This document shows, one piece after another, positions 47,786-57,333 of a DNA stretch of 64,000 bases. The stretch is from assembly GCA_947642555.1 (NCBI GenBank), contig CANRSX010000001.1, positions 1-64,000 on the forward strand. The letters run 5' to 3'. The number at the start of each line of letters is the position of its first letter. The stretch's first letter is position 1. A program made the translations under genes and the position numbers. Below the pieces are notes generated by a model, which saw only the letters and a program-made list of their open reading frames with translations, was not told the origin of the DNA and searched no databases. This stretch comes from an uncultured Roseburia sp. GTDB lineage: Bacteria > Bacillota > Clostridia > Lachnospirales > Lachnospiraceae.

Positions 47786-49201
47786 ATGAAACAATTTATG
47801 GGTGAGGATTTCTTACTGCAGACGCAGACAGCGCAGAATCTCTACCGCGATTTTGCGGCCGCTACGCCGATCCTCGACTATCACTGCCACATCAATCCGC
47901 AGGAAATCTACGAGGACAGGCAGTTCGAGAACATCACGCAGGTCTGGCTGGGCGGCGATCACTACAAGTGGCGCTTTATGCGTTCCTGCGGCGTGGAGGA
48001 GCGCTACATCACGGGCGACGCTTCCGACAAGGAGAAGTTTTTCAAATGGGCGGAGGTGCTCGGCAAGGCGATCGGCAACCCGCTCTACCACTGGAGCCAT
48101 CTCGAGCTGCAGAAGTATTTCAATTATCACGGCGCGCTCAGCAGAAAGACCGCGGAGGAGGTATGGGAGCTGTGCAACAAACGCCTCGCGGAACCGGATA
48201 TGTCGGTCCGCAACATCATCCGCCAGTCCAACGTCACCTTAATCTGCACCACGGACGACCCGGTGGATTCCTTAGAGTGGCACAAAAAGATCGCGGAGGA
48301 TACGACATTTGACGTGCAGGTGCTCCCGGCATGGCGTCCGGACAAGGCGATGAACATCGAGAAGGCAGCCTACTGCGACTATATCGCGCAGCTCTCGGAG
48401 GTATCCGGCGTCGCCATCGCCACGTTTGCGGATCTGTGCAAAGCGCTTTCCGTCCGCATGGATTTCTTTGATTCGATGGGCTGCTCCGTCTCCGACCACG
48501 GTCTGGAGTACGCGATGTATCAGCCTGCTTCCGCGGAGGAGGTTGAGGCGATTTTCGCAAAACGTCTCGCCGGAAACACGATCACCCGCGAGGAGGAGTT
48601 AAAGTTTAAGACTGCCTTTATGATCTTTGTCGGAAAAGAATACACGAAGCGCAACTGGGTGATGCAGCTCCACTACGGGTGCAAACGCGACAACAACACG
48701 CCGATGTTTGAAAAATTAGGCCCGGATACCGGATTTGACTGCATCAACAACTATGCGCCGTCCTCCGAGCTCGCGGACTACTTAAACGCGGTAAACCGTG
48801 ACGGAGGGCTTCCGAAGACGATCCTCTACAGCTTAAACCCGAACGACAACCAGGCGATCGGCACGATCTTAGGCTGCTTCCAGGATTCCTCGGCGGTTGC
48901 GAAGATCCAGCAGGGCTCCGGCTGGTGGTTTAACGATCACAAGACCGGTATGCAGGATCAGATGATCTCCCTGGCGAACTTAGGCAATCTCTCGGGCTTT
49001 GTCGGAATGCTGACCGACTCGAGAAGCTTCCTCTCCTACACAAGGCACGACTATTTCCGCAGGATTATGTGCAACCTGATCGGCGGATGGGTGGAGGACG
49101 GCGAGTTCCCGATGGATCTCGAGATCTTAGAGGAGATCGTAAAAGGAATCTGCTACAACAACGCCATCGGATATTTCGGATTTGATCTGAAGAAGGCGTA
49201 A
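47786..49201 (+). CDS. uxaC: Uronate isomerase
   Basis: 471 residues from ATG 47786 with GGGGGAAAA upstream; the open frame to 47720 runs through the leader hairpin and is rejected. It interconverts D-glucuronate and D-fructuronate, and D-galacturonate and D-tagaturonate. Motifs are ATPILDYHCHINPQEIY with the HxH metal site near residue 34, TTDDPVDSLEWH, and GMLTDSRSFLSYTRHDYFRR near the C-terminus. Codon use leans on TTA for Leu, which differs a little from its neighbours. Own promoter and terminator. Confidence 0.96.
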   Translation: MKQFMGEDFLLQTQTAQNLYRDFAAATPILDYHCHINPQEIYEDRQFENITQVWLGGDHYKWRFMRSCGVEERYITGDASDKEKFFKWAEVLGKAIGNPLYHWSHLELQKYFNYHGALSRKTAEEVWELCNKRLAEPDMSVRNIIRQSNVTLICTTDDPVDSLEWHKKIAEDTTFDVQVLPAWRPDKAMNIEKAAYCDYIAQLSEVSGVAIATFADLCKALSVRMDFFDSMGCSVSDHGLEYAMYQPASAEEVEAIFAKRLAGNTITREEELKFKTAFMIFVGKEYTKRNWVMQLHYGCKRDNNTPMFEKLGPDTGFDCINNYAPSSELADYLNAVNRDGGLPKTILYSLNPNDNQAIGTILGCFQDSSAVAKIQQGSGWWFNDHKTGMQDQMISLANLGNLSGFVGMLTDSRSFLSYTRHDYFRRIMCNLIGGWVEDGEFPMDLEILEEIVKGICYNNAIGYFGFDLKKA

Positions 49202-49258
49202 TCCTCTCCGGCATTACATGCCGTGACGAAGAACGGCATCCAGATGATGGGAACGTGA

Positions 49259-49295
49259 GACAGCCATGTGACGAATCACATGGCTGTCTTTTTTC
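49259..49295 (+). terminator. uxaC terminator
   Basis: GACAGCCATGTG (49259-49270) and CACATGGCTGTC (49277-49288) form a perfect 12-bp stem followed by TTTTTT. Confidence 0.95.
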
Positions 49296-49305
49296 GCAAA
49301 CTTTT

Positions 49306-49446
49306 CTAATCACAGCAGAACACATAGTAACCGGCCATCATACACGCCACGATCAGGATAAATCCGATGAGGCGGTTGTGGATCACAAGCATCACGAGCA
49401 TCCCCATGGAAAAACAGAACAGTGCAAAGCCAAGCATCCGCTTCAT
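49306..49446 (-). CDS. Tiny two-helix membrane protein
   Basis: 46 residues from ATG 49446. Two hydrophobic stretches (MLGFALFCFSMGMLVMLVI and GFILIVACMMAGYYVFCC) make it a small membrane hairpin. The ribosome site (GGGTGG) is weak. No family is recognised. It is the last frame of the leftward run after deoC. Confidence 0.45.
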   Translation of the reverse strand: MKRMLGFALFCFSMGMLVMLVIHNRLIGFILIVACMMAGYYVFCCD

Positions 49447-49530
49447 AAGACCACCCGGAAAAACAGATATCGTTATAATATATGCATTTCGCGGCGGATT
49501 TTGCCAGCGGATACGCATCTCACCGGCGGC

Positions 49531-50220
49531 TTACATGGCGCGCTTTAATTCTTCCACAATCGAGACGCTGGCGGTGGAGCCAATACGGCTCACTCCCATA
49601 TCAATCATCCGCAGCGCTGTCTTAAGATCCCGGATTCCCCCTGCCGCCTTGACCCTGATCCGTCCCTGCACCTCATCCAGCATCAGCTGCACATCCTCAA
49701 AGGTCGCTCCGCCCGTGCCAAAGCCGGTGGAGGTCTTAATATAGTCCGGCCTGATCTCCATGGCAATTCTGCACAGCGCGCGCTTTTCCTCCTCCGTCAG
49801 GTAGCAGTTTTCAAAAATAACCTTGCTGACGACCTGATGCCTGCGGCAGATACTTACAATACTGTCCATTTCGCGGCTGAGATAATCGTAGTTCTTTTCC
49901 TTTAACGCACCGATGTTTATCACATAATCGATCTCATCCGCACCATCCTCAATTGATTTTATGGTTTCCTGCAGCTTGATCTCAATTGCATTCTGCCCCA
50001 GCGGGAAATCGACGGCCGCCCCGACGTGAACGCCGGTTCCCTTTAAAAACTCTTTGCACATCGCCACCGGCGCCGGATTGACTGCAACCATTTTAAAATG
50101 ATACGCGGCGCTCTCCTCACAAAGAATTTTAAAATCCGCTTCCGTTGCATATGCCTTCAGCTGGGTATGATCAAAATAGCCTGCCAGTGATATTGGCGTC
50201 AGCTTCTGTCTTACTTCCAA
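49531..50220 (-). CDS. deoC: Deoxyribose-phosphate aldolase
   Basis: 229 residues from TTG 50220, which has GGAGGTGA upstream. It splits 2-deoxyribose-5-phosphate into acetaldehyde and glyceraldehyde-3-phosphate. The Schiff-base Lys is in RIRVKAAGGIRDLK near residue 195. Other marks are GAAVDFPLGQN and YIKTSTGFGTGGAT (second active-site Lys). It joins a peptide-use operon rather than a deo operon, though pdp elsewhere in the window could supply its pathway. Confidence 0.95.
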   Translation of the reverse strand: MEVRQKLTPISLAGYFDHTQLKAYATEADFKILCEESAAYHFKMVAVNPAPVAMCKEFLKGTGVHVGAAVDFPLGQNAIEIKLQETIKSIEDGADEIDYVINIGALKEKNYDYLSREMDSIVSICRRHQVVSKVIFENCYLTEEEKRALCRIAMEIRPDYIKTSTGFGTGGATFEDVQLMLDEVQGRIRVKAAGGIRDLKTALRMIDMGVSRIGSTASVSIVEELKRAM

Positions 50221-50239
50221 CTTACGTCACCTCCTTCCA

Positions 50240-52231
50240 TCAGCGCTTTATCGCCGTATAGGTATCCATCCACGCCGTGATCTCCTCCAGACGTTTCTTC
50301 CGGTTCTTCGGATGCCCGTTCCTGGAGAGCTCATGATTTTCATTTTTAAACAGACACAGCCTTGCGGGAACGCCTTTTATGCAGAGCGCGGTATACATCT
50401 GAATCGCCTCCACCGCCGGGCAGCGGTAATCCTGCTCCGACTGCAAAAACAGGGTGGGCGTCTCCACATTTCTGGCATGGCTTAATGGTGACTGATCCCA
50501 GACCGCCTCCAGGTTATCCCAGGGCGAATACAGGGTCATCTCCTCCGTGCAGTATCCGGTCATATCGCTCACCAGGTGCATGGTGATATGGTTCGAGATG
50601 GAGCGCTGGGATGCCGCAGCCGCAAACCGGTTCGTATGTCCGATGATCCAGTTGGTCATAAATCCGCCGAAGGAGCCTCCGGTGACCCCCAGACGCTCTC
50701 TGTCGATCTGCGCGTATCGTTCCAGCACCAGGTCCGTAAACTGCATCAGATTCTCATAATCCTCCCGTCCGAAATGTCCGTAGAGATCATGGAATTCATC
50801 CCCGCGCGCCGCGCTTCCCCTGGGATTGGAATACGCCACGAAATACCCGTGGGCCGCCCAGTACTGCATCTCGTGATAGAAGATCTCCCCGTAGGAAAGC
50901 CCCGGGCCGCCGTGAATATCAAGGATCATCGGGTAGGTTTTATCCGGGTCAAAATCCGCCGGCTTTATCACAAAACCATGAATCTCCACACCCTCCGGGT
51001 CACGGAAGAACAGGCGTTCTGCCGGTAGAATCTCATATTCGCGGTGTACGGCGTCATTGGCATGGGACAGCTGGCGGATCTTTCCCGTTTTTTCATTCAG
51101 GGAAAACAGCTCCTGCAGATGATAGTCATGCATCGCGATATAGACAAGCCGTCCGTTCTTCACATCCAGCATATCCACGGAGCCGTCCTTTTCCAGCAGG
51201 GGCCTCACCTCGCCCTTTTTATTCATGGCGGCGATGTGCGAAGCGTCCTCCTGTCCCAGCACAAAATACAGCTCGTCTCCCACGGGACGCAGGGTCTTTC
51301 CTCCGCCCATGCGGCAGTCCGCAATCACGGAATTCCCGATCCAGGGCGAATCCTGATAAAGCATCGTCTCCTTCCCCTCCGGCACGTCGTAACGGTAAAC
51401 CCGGGTCGCCGTGTGATGGGCGCTCCCCGGCTTATCGTTGCCGGTCGTCACAAGGTACGCCTGATTCCACGCCTGAATCTGATAGACCCGGCGCTCCCCG
51501 GCCTCAAAGAGACAGTCCGTGCGCCCGTCATCCAGGTGGTACAGATAAAGCCCCGGCTTTTCCTGATGCACCGGCATCCGGTAAAAGGCGGAAAACATGA
51601 CCGTCCGGCTCGCTTTGTCAAACGACGCCTGGCTGATGTGATATCCCTCCTCCGTCAGAGCCTCATATTCCCCGGTGGCCAGATTCAGATGGTACAGGCG
51701 GCAGCGGATGCCGGTTGTCATGCCTCTGGCATTATACCAGAACGGGCACTCGTCGATGACGGTAAAGCGCTCCCGCTCCTCTGCCAGCCGTTTTATGGCT
51801 TCGCTGTCACCGGCGCAGGCCTCCACGGCCAGGTCCGTCTCCGCGGTAAATAGCAGGGTATCCTCCGATTCCATTCCCAGAATCTGAACGCTTCCCGGCA
51901 GTTTTGCGACATCTGTCGATCCCATTGTTTTTAAGTCCAGACGACGGAGGCATGTCACCTTCTCCGGGGAATCGCTTTTTATCACCGGCGCATAGAGCAG
52001 CTGCTCCTCCGTCTGCCAGAAAAGGAGCGCGATGTCCTCCTTTAACGGCAGAAGAGGATCCGCGGAGCCGTCCGTGGCCAGCAGCACAAGACGCGCCGTA
52101 TAGCCCTCATGGTCCTCTCTCACCCTTCTCTCCAGATATGCGGCCGTCCTTCCCTCCGGTGAGAGCTCCAGCTCGGAGAGGGATGCATACTGATAAAAAC
52201 TGTCAATCTCAATTTTTTTCCTCTTATCCAC
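50240..52231 (-). CDS. S9-family prolyl oligopeptidase-type serine peptidase
   Basis: 663 residues from GTG 52231 (AAAGGAAG upstream; overlaps the TPR stop by eight bases). The N-terminal beta-propeller (about 1-390) limits access. The alpha/beta-hydrolase part has the nucleophile in GVTGGSFGGFMTNW (Ser near 511), the acid in LQSEQDYRCP and the His in ENHELSRNGHPKNR. No signal peptide, so it should cut imported oligopeptides in the cytoplasm. The oppABCDF operon just upstream fits this. Confidence 0.92.
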   Translation of the reverse strand: MDKRKKIEIDSFYQYASLSELELSPEGRTAAYLERRVREDHEGYTARLVLLATDGSADPLLPLKEDIALLFWQTEEQLLYAPVIKSDSPEKVTCLRRLDLKTMGSTDVAKLPGSVQILGMESEDTLLFTAETDLAVEACAGDSEAIKRLAEERERFTVIDECPFWYNARGMTTGIRCRLYHLNLATGEYEALTEEGYHISQASFDKASRTVMFSAFYRMPVHQEKPGLYLYHLDDGRTDCLFEAGERRVYQIQAWNQAYLVTTGNDKPGSAHHTATRVYRYDVPEGKETMLYQDSPWIGNSVIADCRMGGGKTLRPVGDELYFVLGQEDASHIAAMNKKGEVRPLLEKDGSVDMLDVKNGRLVYIAMHDYHLQELFSLNEKTGKIRQLSHANDAVHREYEILPAERLFFRDPEGVEIHGFVIKPADFDPDKTYPMILDIHGGPGLSYGEIFYHEMQYWAAHGYFVAYSNPRGSAARGDEFHDLYGHFGREDYENLMQFTDLVLERYAQIDRERLGVTGGSFGGFMTNWIIGHTNRFAAAASQRSISNHITMHLVSDMTGYCTEEMTLYSPWDNLEAVWDQSPLSHARNVETPTLFLQSEQDYRCPAVEAIQMYTALCIKGVPARLCLFKNENHELSRNGHPKNRKKRLEEITAWMDTYTAIKR

Positions 52232-53714
52232 GGCGCTTCCTTTCTGTGCTGGCGGCCTGATATCCGAAGGCGTACCGGTTCGTGCCCTTCGTACCTTTAA
52301 GAATCCGATCCAGGATCTCATCCGCCTTTTTTACATCCTTCGCCACATAATAATAGTAATTCGCAAGCCCGTATGCCGTGGTCACGCCCTCCGAGGTGAG
52401 CTCGCCCTCCGGCAGGAAGGTGTCCGGATCCAGCTTTCCCTTATAGAGCATCAGCATACGGTAATAGCCTCCGGTAAAGGCCTCGGAGCCCACCGTCACC
52501 TCCTCCGGGACCGTCTCAAGCAGCGCCGCAGCCTCCGCTTCCTTCCCCTCGTGCATCAGGGTCGCCCAGAGCCAGTTAGTGGTGGAAATGTCTTCGGTGG
52601 CGGAATTCGACAGCTCCAGCGCCCGTTTGTAAATGCGCTCGGCGCGCTTATACTCTCCGATCAGATAGCTGGTCAGCGCCGTGTGGTACAGTACGTTTTT
52701 ATCCTCGGGGCGCATCAGGCACGCAAGGGTCAGATCCGCCGCCGCCCTCTCGTGGTATCCGAGATTGATGCTCCAGTGGCCCCTGCGCTGATAAAATCTT
52801 GCCGGATCCTTCACGTGCAGAATCGCCAGCGAGGTTGCCTGCACTGCAGTGGGCTTTTCCTGCTTATCCGCGTAGACGTGGTTCTTTAAGTGCCAGTACA
52901 GCTCATTTTCCGGATCCTTTTTCAGCTTCTCATCCCATTCCGGCGTGGCGTAGGGCAGCGCGTAAAATCCGAGATCCACGCTGGCCGCCTGGTATGCAAA
53001 GCACGCGCTCCATTCCTCCTTCGCCGCTTCCATCAGCGCCCGGCAGATTTCATCCGCCTTCGCGGTATCTTTTTTGACAAAACGGTAGTAGCCGGAGATT
53101 CCGTAGGCCGCGGTGATGCTCTGCAGATCGTCTGCGCGAAGCCCTTTTCGGACCGGCTCCGGATCCAGCTTCCCCTTGATTACAAATATCGTCTGGTAAT
53201 AGCCGAGATCCTCCTCCTCCATTTCCATATCATCCAGAACGGCGTCGATCGCCGCCTGCGCTTCCTCCTCTTTCTGCGCATGCATCAGGATATGCCAGAG
53301 CCATGCCGAAGCCGCCGCCAGATTGCCTGCGCCCTCCGCCGCGGCCACCGTCCTGCGGCTGATCATCTCCGCGCGCTCATATTCGCCGGTCAGGAACAGT
53401 GCGAGGGCGTAGTGGTACATGATTTCCCATTTATCCGGATTTAAGCGGTACGCCTCCTGATAATCCGCGGCTGCAAATGCATAATTTCCCATATTGATCA
53501 TGCAGTGGCCCCGCAGGTTAAAGGGCTCCGCGGAATACGGCCAGCGGATGATCGCCCGGGAAAAGGCGGCGACTGCCTCATCAAACTGTTTTGCTTCCAT
53601 GTGGATCATGCCCTTCTGCATCCAGACCAGCTCGTCGTCAGGGCACCAGCGGAGCATCTCCGTGTTGTTGGCCAGCGCCGCCTCCATTTTCTCTCGTGTC
53701 TCGTCGTTCATCAT
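52224..53714 (-). CDS. Tetratricopeptide repeat protein with internal duplication
   Basis: 496 residues, soluble. TPR units are visible, for example YSAEPFNLRGHCMINMGNYAFAAADYQEA and NVLYHTALTSYLIGEYKRAERIYKRAL. The two halves (about 1-245 and 246-496) repeat each other: IKGKLDPEPVRKGL/ITAAYGISGYY in the first answers YKGKLDPDTFLPEG/VTTAYGLANYY in the second. TPR proteins are scaffolds. Its coupling with the S9 peptidase suggests a partner role. GGAGGG precedes the ATG. Confidence 0.8.
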   Translation of the reverse strand: MMNDETREKMEAALANNTEMLRWCPDDELVWMQKGMIHMEAKQFDEAVAAFSRAIIRWPYSAEPFNLRGHCMINMGNYAFAAADYQEAYRLNPDKWEIMYHYALALFLTGEYERAEMISRRTVAAAEGAGNLAAASAWLWHILMHAQKEEEAQAAIDAVLDDMEMEEEDLGYYQTIFVIKGKLDPEPVRKGLRADDLQSITAAYGISGYYRFVKKDTAKADEICRALMEAAKEEWSACFAYQAASVDLGFYALPYATPEWDEKLKKDPENELYWHLKNHVYADKQEKPTAVQATSLAILHVKDPARFYQRRGHWSINLGYHERAAADLTLACLMRPEDKNVLYHTALTSYLIGEYKRAERIYKRALELSNSATEDISTTNWLWATLMHEGKEAEAAALLETVPEEVTVGSEAFTGGYYRMLMLYKGKLDPDTFLPEGELTSEGVTTAYGLANYYYYVAKDVKKADEILDRILKGTKGTNRYAFGYQAASTERKRRG

Positions 53715-53729
53715 TCTGCTTTTCCCTCC

Positions 53730-54488
53730 TCATTCCTCTTCTACGGCTACCAGAATCGAGATATCCACATCGTGGTTTTCCGGCATGTCAAGCTGCATGC
53801 GGATGCCGGACGGCGGATATGCGGTCCCCTTGCCGACCCAGTTCTGCCAGACCTCTTCATAGGCATCCAGATCCACCGTCGGGCGGTCGGACACATAGGA
53901 GAACTGAAAGATCATGTTTTCCTTTTTCAGGCCGTGCTCCTCAAATAACGTCTCCATTTCCTTTAACAGGGTCTTCGTCTGCTCCACCTCACAGCTGCCG
54001 TCCGTGCATGCGCCCCCGATCAGATAGCAGACGCCATTGTGCTTTGCGATCCGGACCGGGGCGCCGCTTACCAGGTGCATTTCCTCCATGGTCGCCCGCC
54101 AGCCCTGATCGGCCCGGGCTCTGGCTGCGTGCTCCTCATCCTCCGCCACAAAAAATGTGATGGCGATCTGCCGGTCCATGGGAAAAGTGGAGGAAATCCA
54201 CATAACCTGGGCCTCTGTCTCTCCCATCCACTCCCGGAAGATATCCTCGCACTCCTCTGTCCGGTATGTTTTATCCAGATAATTGATCGCAAAGACAATA
54301 TTCTCTTTCCGGTAACCGAACTGCCCAAACAGCTCCTCATAACGGGCGAGAATTCCCGCCGTCTGCTCCCGCACCGTTTTGTACTCCGGCCTTGCAATGT
54401 GATCCGTAAAATAGGCGATCCCGTGGACCGCTGCGATTCTCACATATGTAATCGGATCATTTGCCGGATCTATTCGTCTGATTTCCAT
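53730..54488 (-). CDS. Tandem RidA/YjgF-like protein
   Basis: 252 residues from ATG 54488 (GGAGGG upstream). Two similar halves: VHGIAYFTDHIARPE...TVREQTAGILARYEELFGQFG (1-125) and HNGVCYLIGGACTDGSCEVEQTKTLLKEMETLFEEHG (126-252), each with the RidA-like fold pattern. The Arg that RidA uses for imine hydrolysis (in an R-V-E-V-A context) is not obvious in either half, so activity is doubtful. It overlaps oppF by 32 bases and precedes the TPR gene. Confidence 0.7.
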   Translation of the reverse strand: MEIRRIDPANDPITYVRIAAVHGIAYFTDHIARPEYKTVREQTAGILARYEELFGQFGYRKENIVFAINYLDKTYRTEECEDIFREWMGETEAQVMWISSTFPMDRQIAITFFVAEDEEHAARARADQGWRATMEEMHLVSGAPVRIAKHNGVCYLIGGACTDGSCEVEQTKTLLKEMETLFEEHGLKKENMIFQFSYVSDRPTVDLDAYEEVWQNWVGKGTAYPPSGIRMQLDMPENHDVDISILVAVEEE

Positions 54489-55485
54489 GGTTCCCTCCGT
54501 TCTTATTCTGATTCTGATGTAAATGGCAGGCCGAAAAATGTCCTGGCGCCACCTCATGAAGCTCTGGCACTTTCTTTTTACATTCGTCGCAGGCATATCT
54601 GCATCTGGTGTGAAAGCAGCACCCCTCCGGCGGGTTGATGGGGCTCGGCACATCCCCCTCCAGGGTTTCCTGCATGCACGCCGCATCCGGGTCCGGGATC
54701 GGAATCGCCTCTAAAAGCGCCTTCGTATAGGGGTGGCTGGGATGCGAAAACAGCTCCTCTTTTCCGGCGATCTCCACGATGTGCCCCAGATACATCACCG
54801 CGATCCGGTCGCAGATATGCTTTACCACGCTTAAGTTGTGCGAGATAAAAATGTAGGTCAGCTGATGCGCGAGCTGCAGCTCCTTCATCAGATTCAGAAT
54901 CTGCGCCTGGATGGAGACATCCAGTGCCGACACCGGCTCGTCGCAGACCAGCAGCCGCGGGTTTAAGGCCAGGGACCTGGCCACGCCGATTCTCTGCCGC
55001 TGTCCCCCGGAAAATTCGTGGGGATACTTGTCGTAATGGTCCGGCCGAAGCCCCACCTCCTTCATCAGCTCCAGCACGCGCTCCTTCCGCTGCCCGGCAT
55101 CCGTCATGCCGTTTACCACCAGAGGCTCCGCTATGATCCTGCCCACGGTAAACTGCGGGTCCAGGGATGAATAGGGATCCTGGAAAATCAGCTGGATCTG
55201 TTTATTGAAATCCCGGTATGCCTTTTTGTCGCTTTTATGGAAGATATCTTTTCCTTCAAATAAAATGTTCCCTTCCGTCGGTTTTATAAGCCGTACGATC
55301 GCTTTTCCGGTCGTGGACTTTCCGCATCCGCTTTCTCCTACCAGCCCGAATACCTCTCCTTCATATACCTCAAAGGAGACGCCATCCGCGGCCCTGACGT
55401 ACTGCCGCACACTGGTTATGGATTTCTTTTTCACCGGATAATATACCTTCAGATTCTCCACTTTCAGCAGCGCCTGATCACGCAT
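54457..55485 (-). CDS. oppF: Oligopeptide ABC transporter ATP-binding protein OppF-like
   Basis: 342 residues from ATG 55485 (GGAGGTGA upstream). Walker A GESGCGKSTT, signature FSGGQRQRIGVARSLA, Walker B LLVCDEPVSALDV. The C-terminal oligopeptide-transporter extension has the Cys-rich loop CCFHTRCRYACDECKKKVPE, which in some members holds a 4Fe-4S cluster. It overlaps the oppD stop by eight bases. Confidence 0.93.
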   Translation of the reverse strand: MRDQALLKVENLKVYYPVKKKSITSVRQYVRAADGVSFEVYEGEVFGLVGESGCGKSTTGKAIVRLIKPTEGNILFEGKDIFHKSDKKAYRDFNKQIQLIFQDPYSSLDPQFTVGRIIAEPLVVNGMTDAGQRKERVLELMKEVGLRPDHYDKYPHEFSGGQRQRIGVARSLALNPRLLVCDEPVSALDVSIQAQILNLMKELQLAHQLTYIFISHNLSVVKHICDRIAVMYLGHIVEIAGKEELFSHPSHPYTKALLEAIPIPDPDAACMQETLEGDVPSPINPPEGCCFHTRCRYACDECKKKVPELHEVAPGHFSACHLHQNQNKNGGNHGNQTNRSGK

Positions 55486-56464
55486 CGTTCGCTTCACCTC
55501 CCTCATACAGCCAGCATCTTACCCTGTGGCCGTCTGCGCGCTTTACATACGGCGGCTTCTCCCGTTCACAGCGTTCCCCGGCATATTCGCACCGCGGGCA
55601 GAAACGGCAGCCTTTGGGGTAATCCTTCGGCCCCGGCACCATGCCCGGTATGTTATAAAGAGTGTCATGATCCTCATTGATCTTCGGGATGGACTGCAGC
55701 AGTCCTTTTGTGTACGGATGCAGCGGATTTTTGTACAATTCCCGGACAGGCGCATATTCGACCGCCTCTCCGGCGTACATGACCATCACATTATGCGCAA
55801 TCTGCGCAACGATCCCAAGGTCGTGGGTAATCATGATGATCGCCGCCCCGGTCTTTTCCTTTAATTCCTTCAGCAGTCTTAAGATCTGCGCCTGAATCGT
55901 CACGTCCAGCGCGGTCGTCGGCTCGTCCGCAATCAGAATCTGCGGCTCGCAGGTTAAGGCCATGGCGATCATAACGCGCTGACGCATCCCTCCGGACAGC
56001 TGGCTTGGGAAATAGCTTATGGCCTTCTCCGGCGTGGAAAATCCCACCAGCCGGAGCATCTCAATGGCGCGGGCCTTTGCCTTCGCCTTATCCTTCTCCC
56101 CGTGATAAATCAGGGACTCCATAATCTGATGACCGATGGGAAACACCGGGTTCAGCGATGTCATCGGTTCCTGGAATATCATGGAGATCTCCTCACCCCG
56201 GATCTGGTTCATTTCCTTTGTATTCTTTTTCAGAAGGTCTTCGCCCTTATACAGGATCTCCCCCGCAACAATCTCTCCCGGGGAGGGGATCAGCTTTAAG
56301 ATGGACAGGGAGGTAACGCTCTTTCCGCAGCCGCTCTCCCCCACAATCGCCAGCACCTCACCGGAATCCAGACGAAAGCTTACCCCGTCCACCGCGGGCA
56401 TTTCTCCCTCTTCCGTGTGAAACACTGTTCTGAGGTTACGAACCTCCAGCAATTTTTCACTCAT
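55478..56464 (-). CDS. oppD: Oligopeptide ABC transporter ATP-binding protein OppD-like
   Basis: 328 residues. Walker A VGESGCGKSVT near residue 40, signature LSGGMRQRVMIAMAL, Walker B ILIADEPTTALDV, and the extension CRFCPRCEYAGERCE near the C-terminus. It powers import with OppF. Confidence 0.93.
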   Translation of the reverse strand: MSEKLLEVRNLRTVFHTEEGEMPAVDGVSFRLDSGEVLAIVGESGCGKSVTSLSILKLIPSPGEIVAGEILYKGEDLLKKNTKEMNQIRGEEISMIFQEPMTSLNPVFPIGHQIMESLIYHGEKDKAKAKARAIEMLRLVGFSTPEKAISYFPSQLSGGMRQRVMIAMALTCEPQILIADEPTTALDVTIQAQILRLLKELKEKTGAAIIMITHDLGIVAQIAHNVMVMYAGEAVEYAPVRELYKNPLHPYTKGLLQSIPKINEDHDTLYNIPGMVPGPKDYPKGCRFCPRCEYAGERCEREKPPYVKRADGHRVRCWLYEGGEANDA

Positions 56465-56476
56465 GGTTCCCTCCTC

Positions 56477-57313
56477 CTACACATTTTTTAACTTTGGATC
56501 CAGCGCGTCCCGCAGTCCGTCTCCCAGCAGGCTGAAGCTTAATACTACTAATGTAATACATATGCCGGGCATCACGACACCGATGGGCGACGTCCGGATG
56601 ACGGTCATGGCGTTGTTTAGCATCGTGCCCCATTCCGGATCCGGCGGCTGTACACCCATCCCGAGAAAGGACAGGGAGGAGGCCGTCAGGATCGCGCTGC
56701 CGAGATTAAGCGTCGTATTCACAATAATCTGCGACATGGCGTTCGGGATCACGTGGGTAAAAATGACACGGGAATTGGATTCCCCCACAATCTGGCAGGC
56801 CTGTATGTATTCCTGATTCTTTATGCCAAGCACCACGGAGCGCACCATACGCGCAATGGATGGCACCGAAAAAATGGACACCGCCAGCGCCGTATTTTTC
56901 ACGCCGTTCCCCAGCACCGCAGAGATGACAATCGCAAGAAGCAGTCCCGGAAACGCCAGCATCACATCGATCAGGCGGCAGATCACCGTATCCACCCATT
57001 TTCCGAAATATCCGGCGCAGACGCCCAGGAGAATGCCGATCATGCATCCGCTCAGCACCCCGGAAAAGCTGATTCCAAGGGAAACGCGTGCGCCGTACAC
57101 CAGACGGGTCAGCGTGTCGCGTCCCAGATTGTCCGTGCCCAGCCAGTGCTCTCTGCTGATGCCTGCATAAATATTCCTCAGATCCTGATCCAGAGGGTCA
57201 TATTTACAGAGCCGTGGTCCGAACAGCGCAATAAAAATAAAGAACATCAGCACAAAAAATGCCACGACAGACAGCTTCTTCTTTGCAAACCGTTTTAAGA
57301 AAACTTTTATCAT
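56477..57313 (-). CDS. oppC: Oligopeptide ABC transporter permease OppC-like
   Basis: 278 residues. The N-terminal KRFAKKKLSVVAFFVLMFFIFIALFGP segment, the LGTDNLGRDTLTRLVYGARVSLGI motif and the coupling loop EYIQACQIVGESNSRVIFTHVIPNAMSQI mark OppC/DppC. Six membrane segments. Confidence 0.94.
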   Translation of the reverse strand: MIKVFLKRFAKKKLSVVAFFVLMFFIFIALFGPRLCKYDPLDQDLRNIYAGISREHWLGTDNLGRDTLTRLVYGARVSLGISFSGVLSGCMIGILLGVCAGYFGKWVDTVICRLIDVMLAFPGLLLAIVISAVLGNGVKNTALAVSIFSVPSIARMVRSVVLGIKNQEYIQACQIVGESNSRVIFTHVIPNAMSQIIVNTTLNLGSAILTASSLSFLGMGVQPPDPEWGTMLNNAMTVIRTSPIGVVMPGICITLVVLSFSLLGDGLRDALDPKLKNV

Positions 57314-57333
57314 AACGCCAGCCCCCCCCTCCT

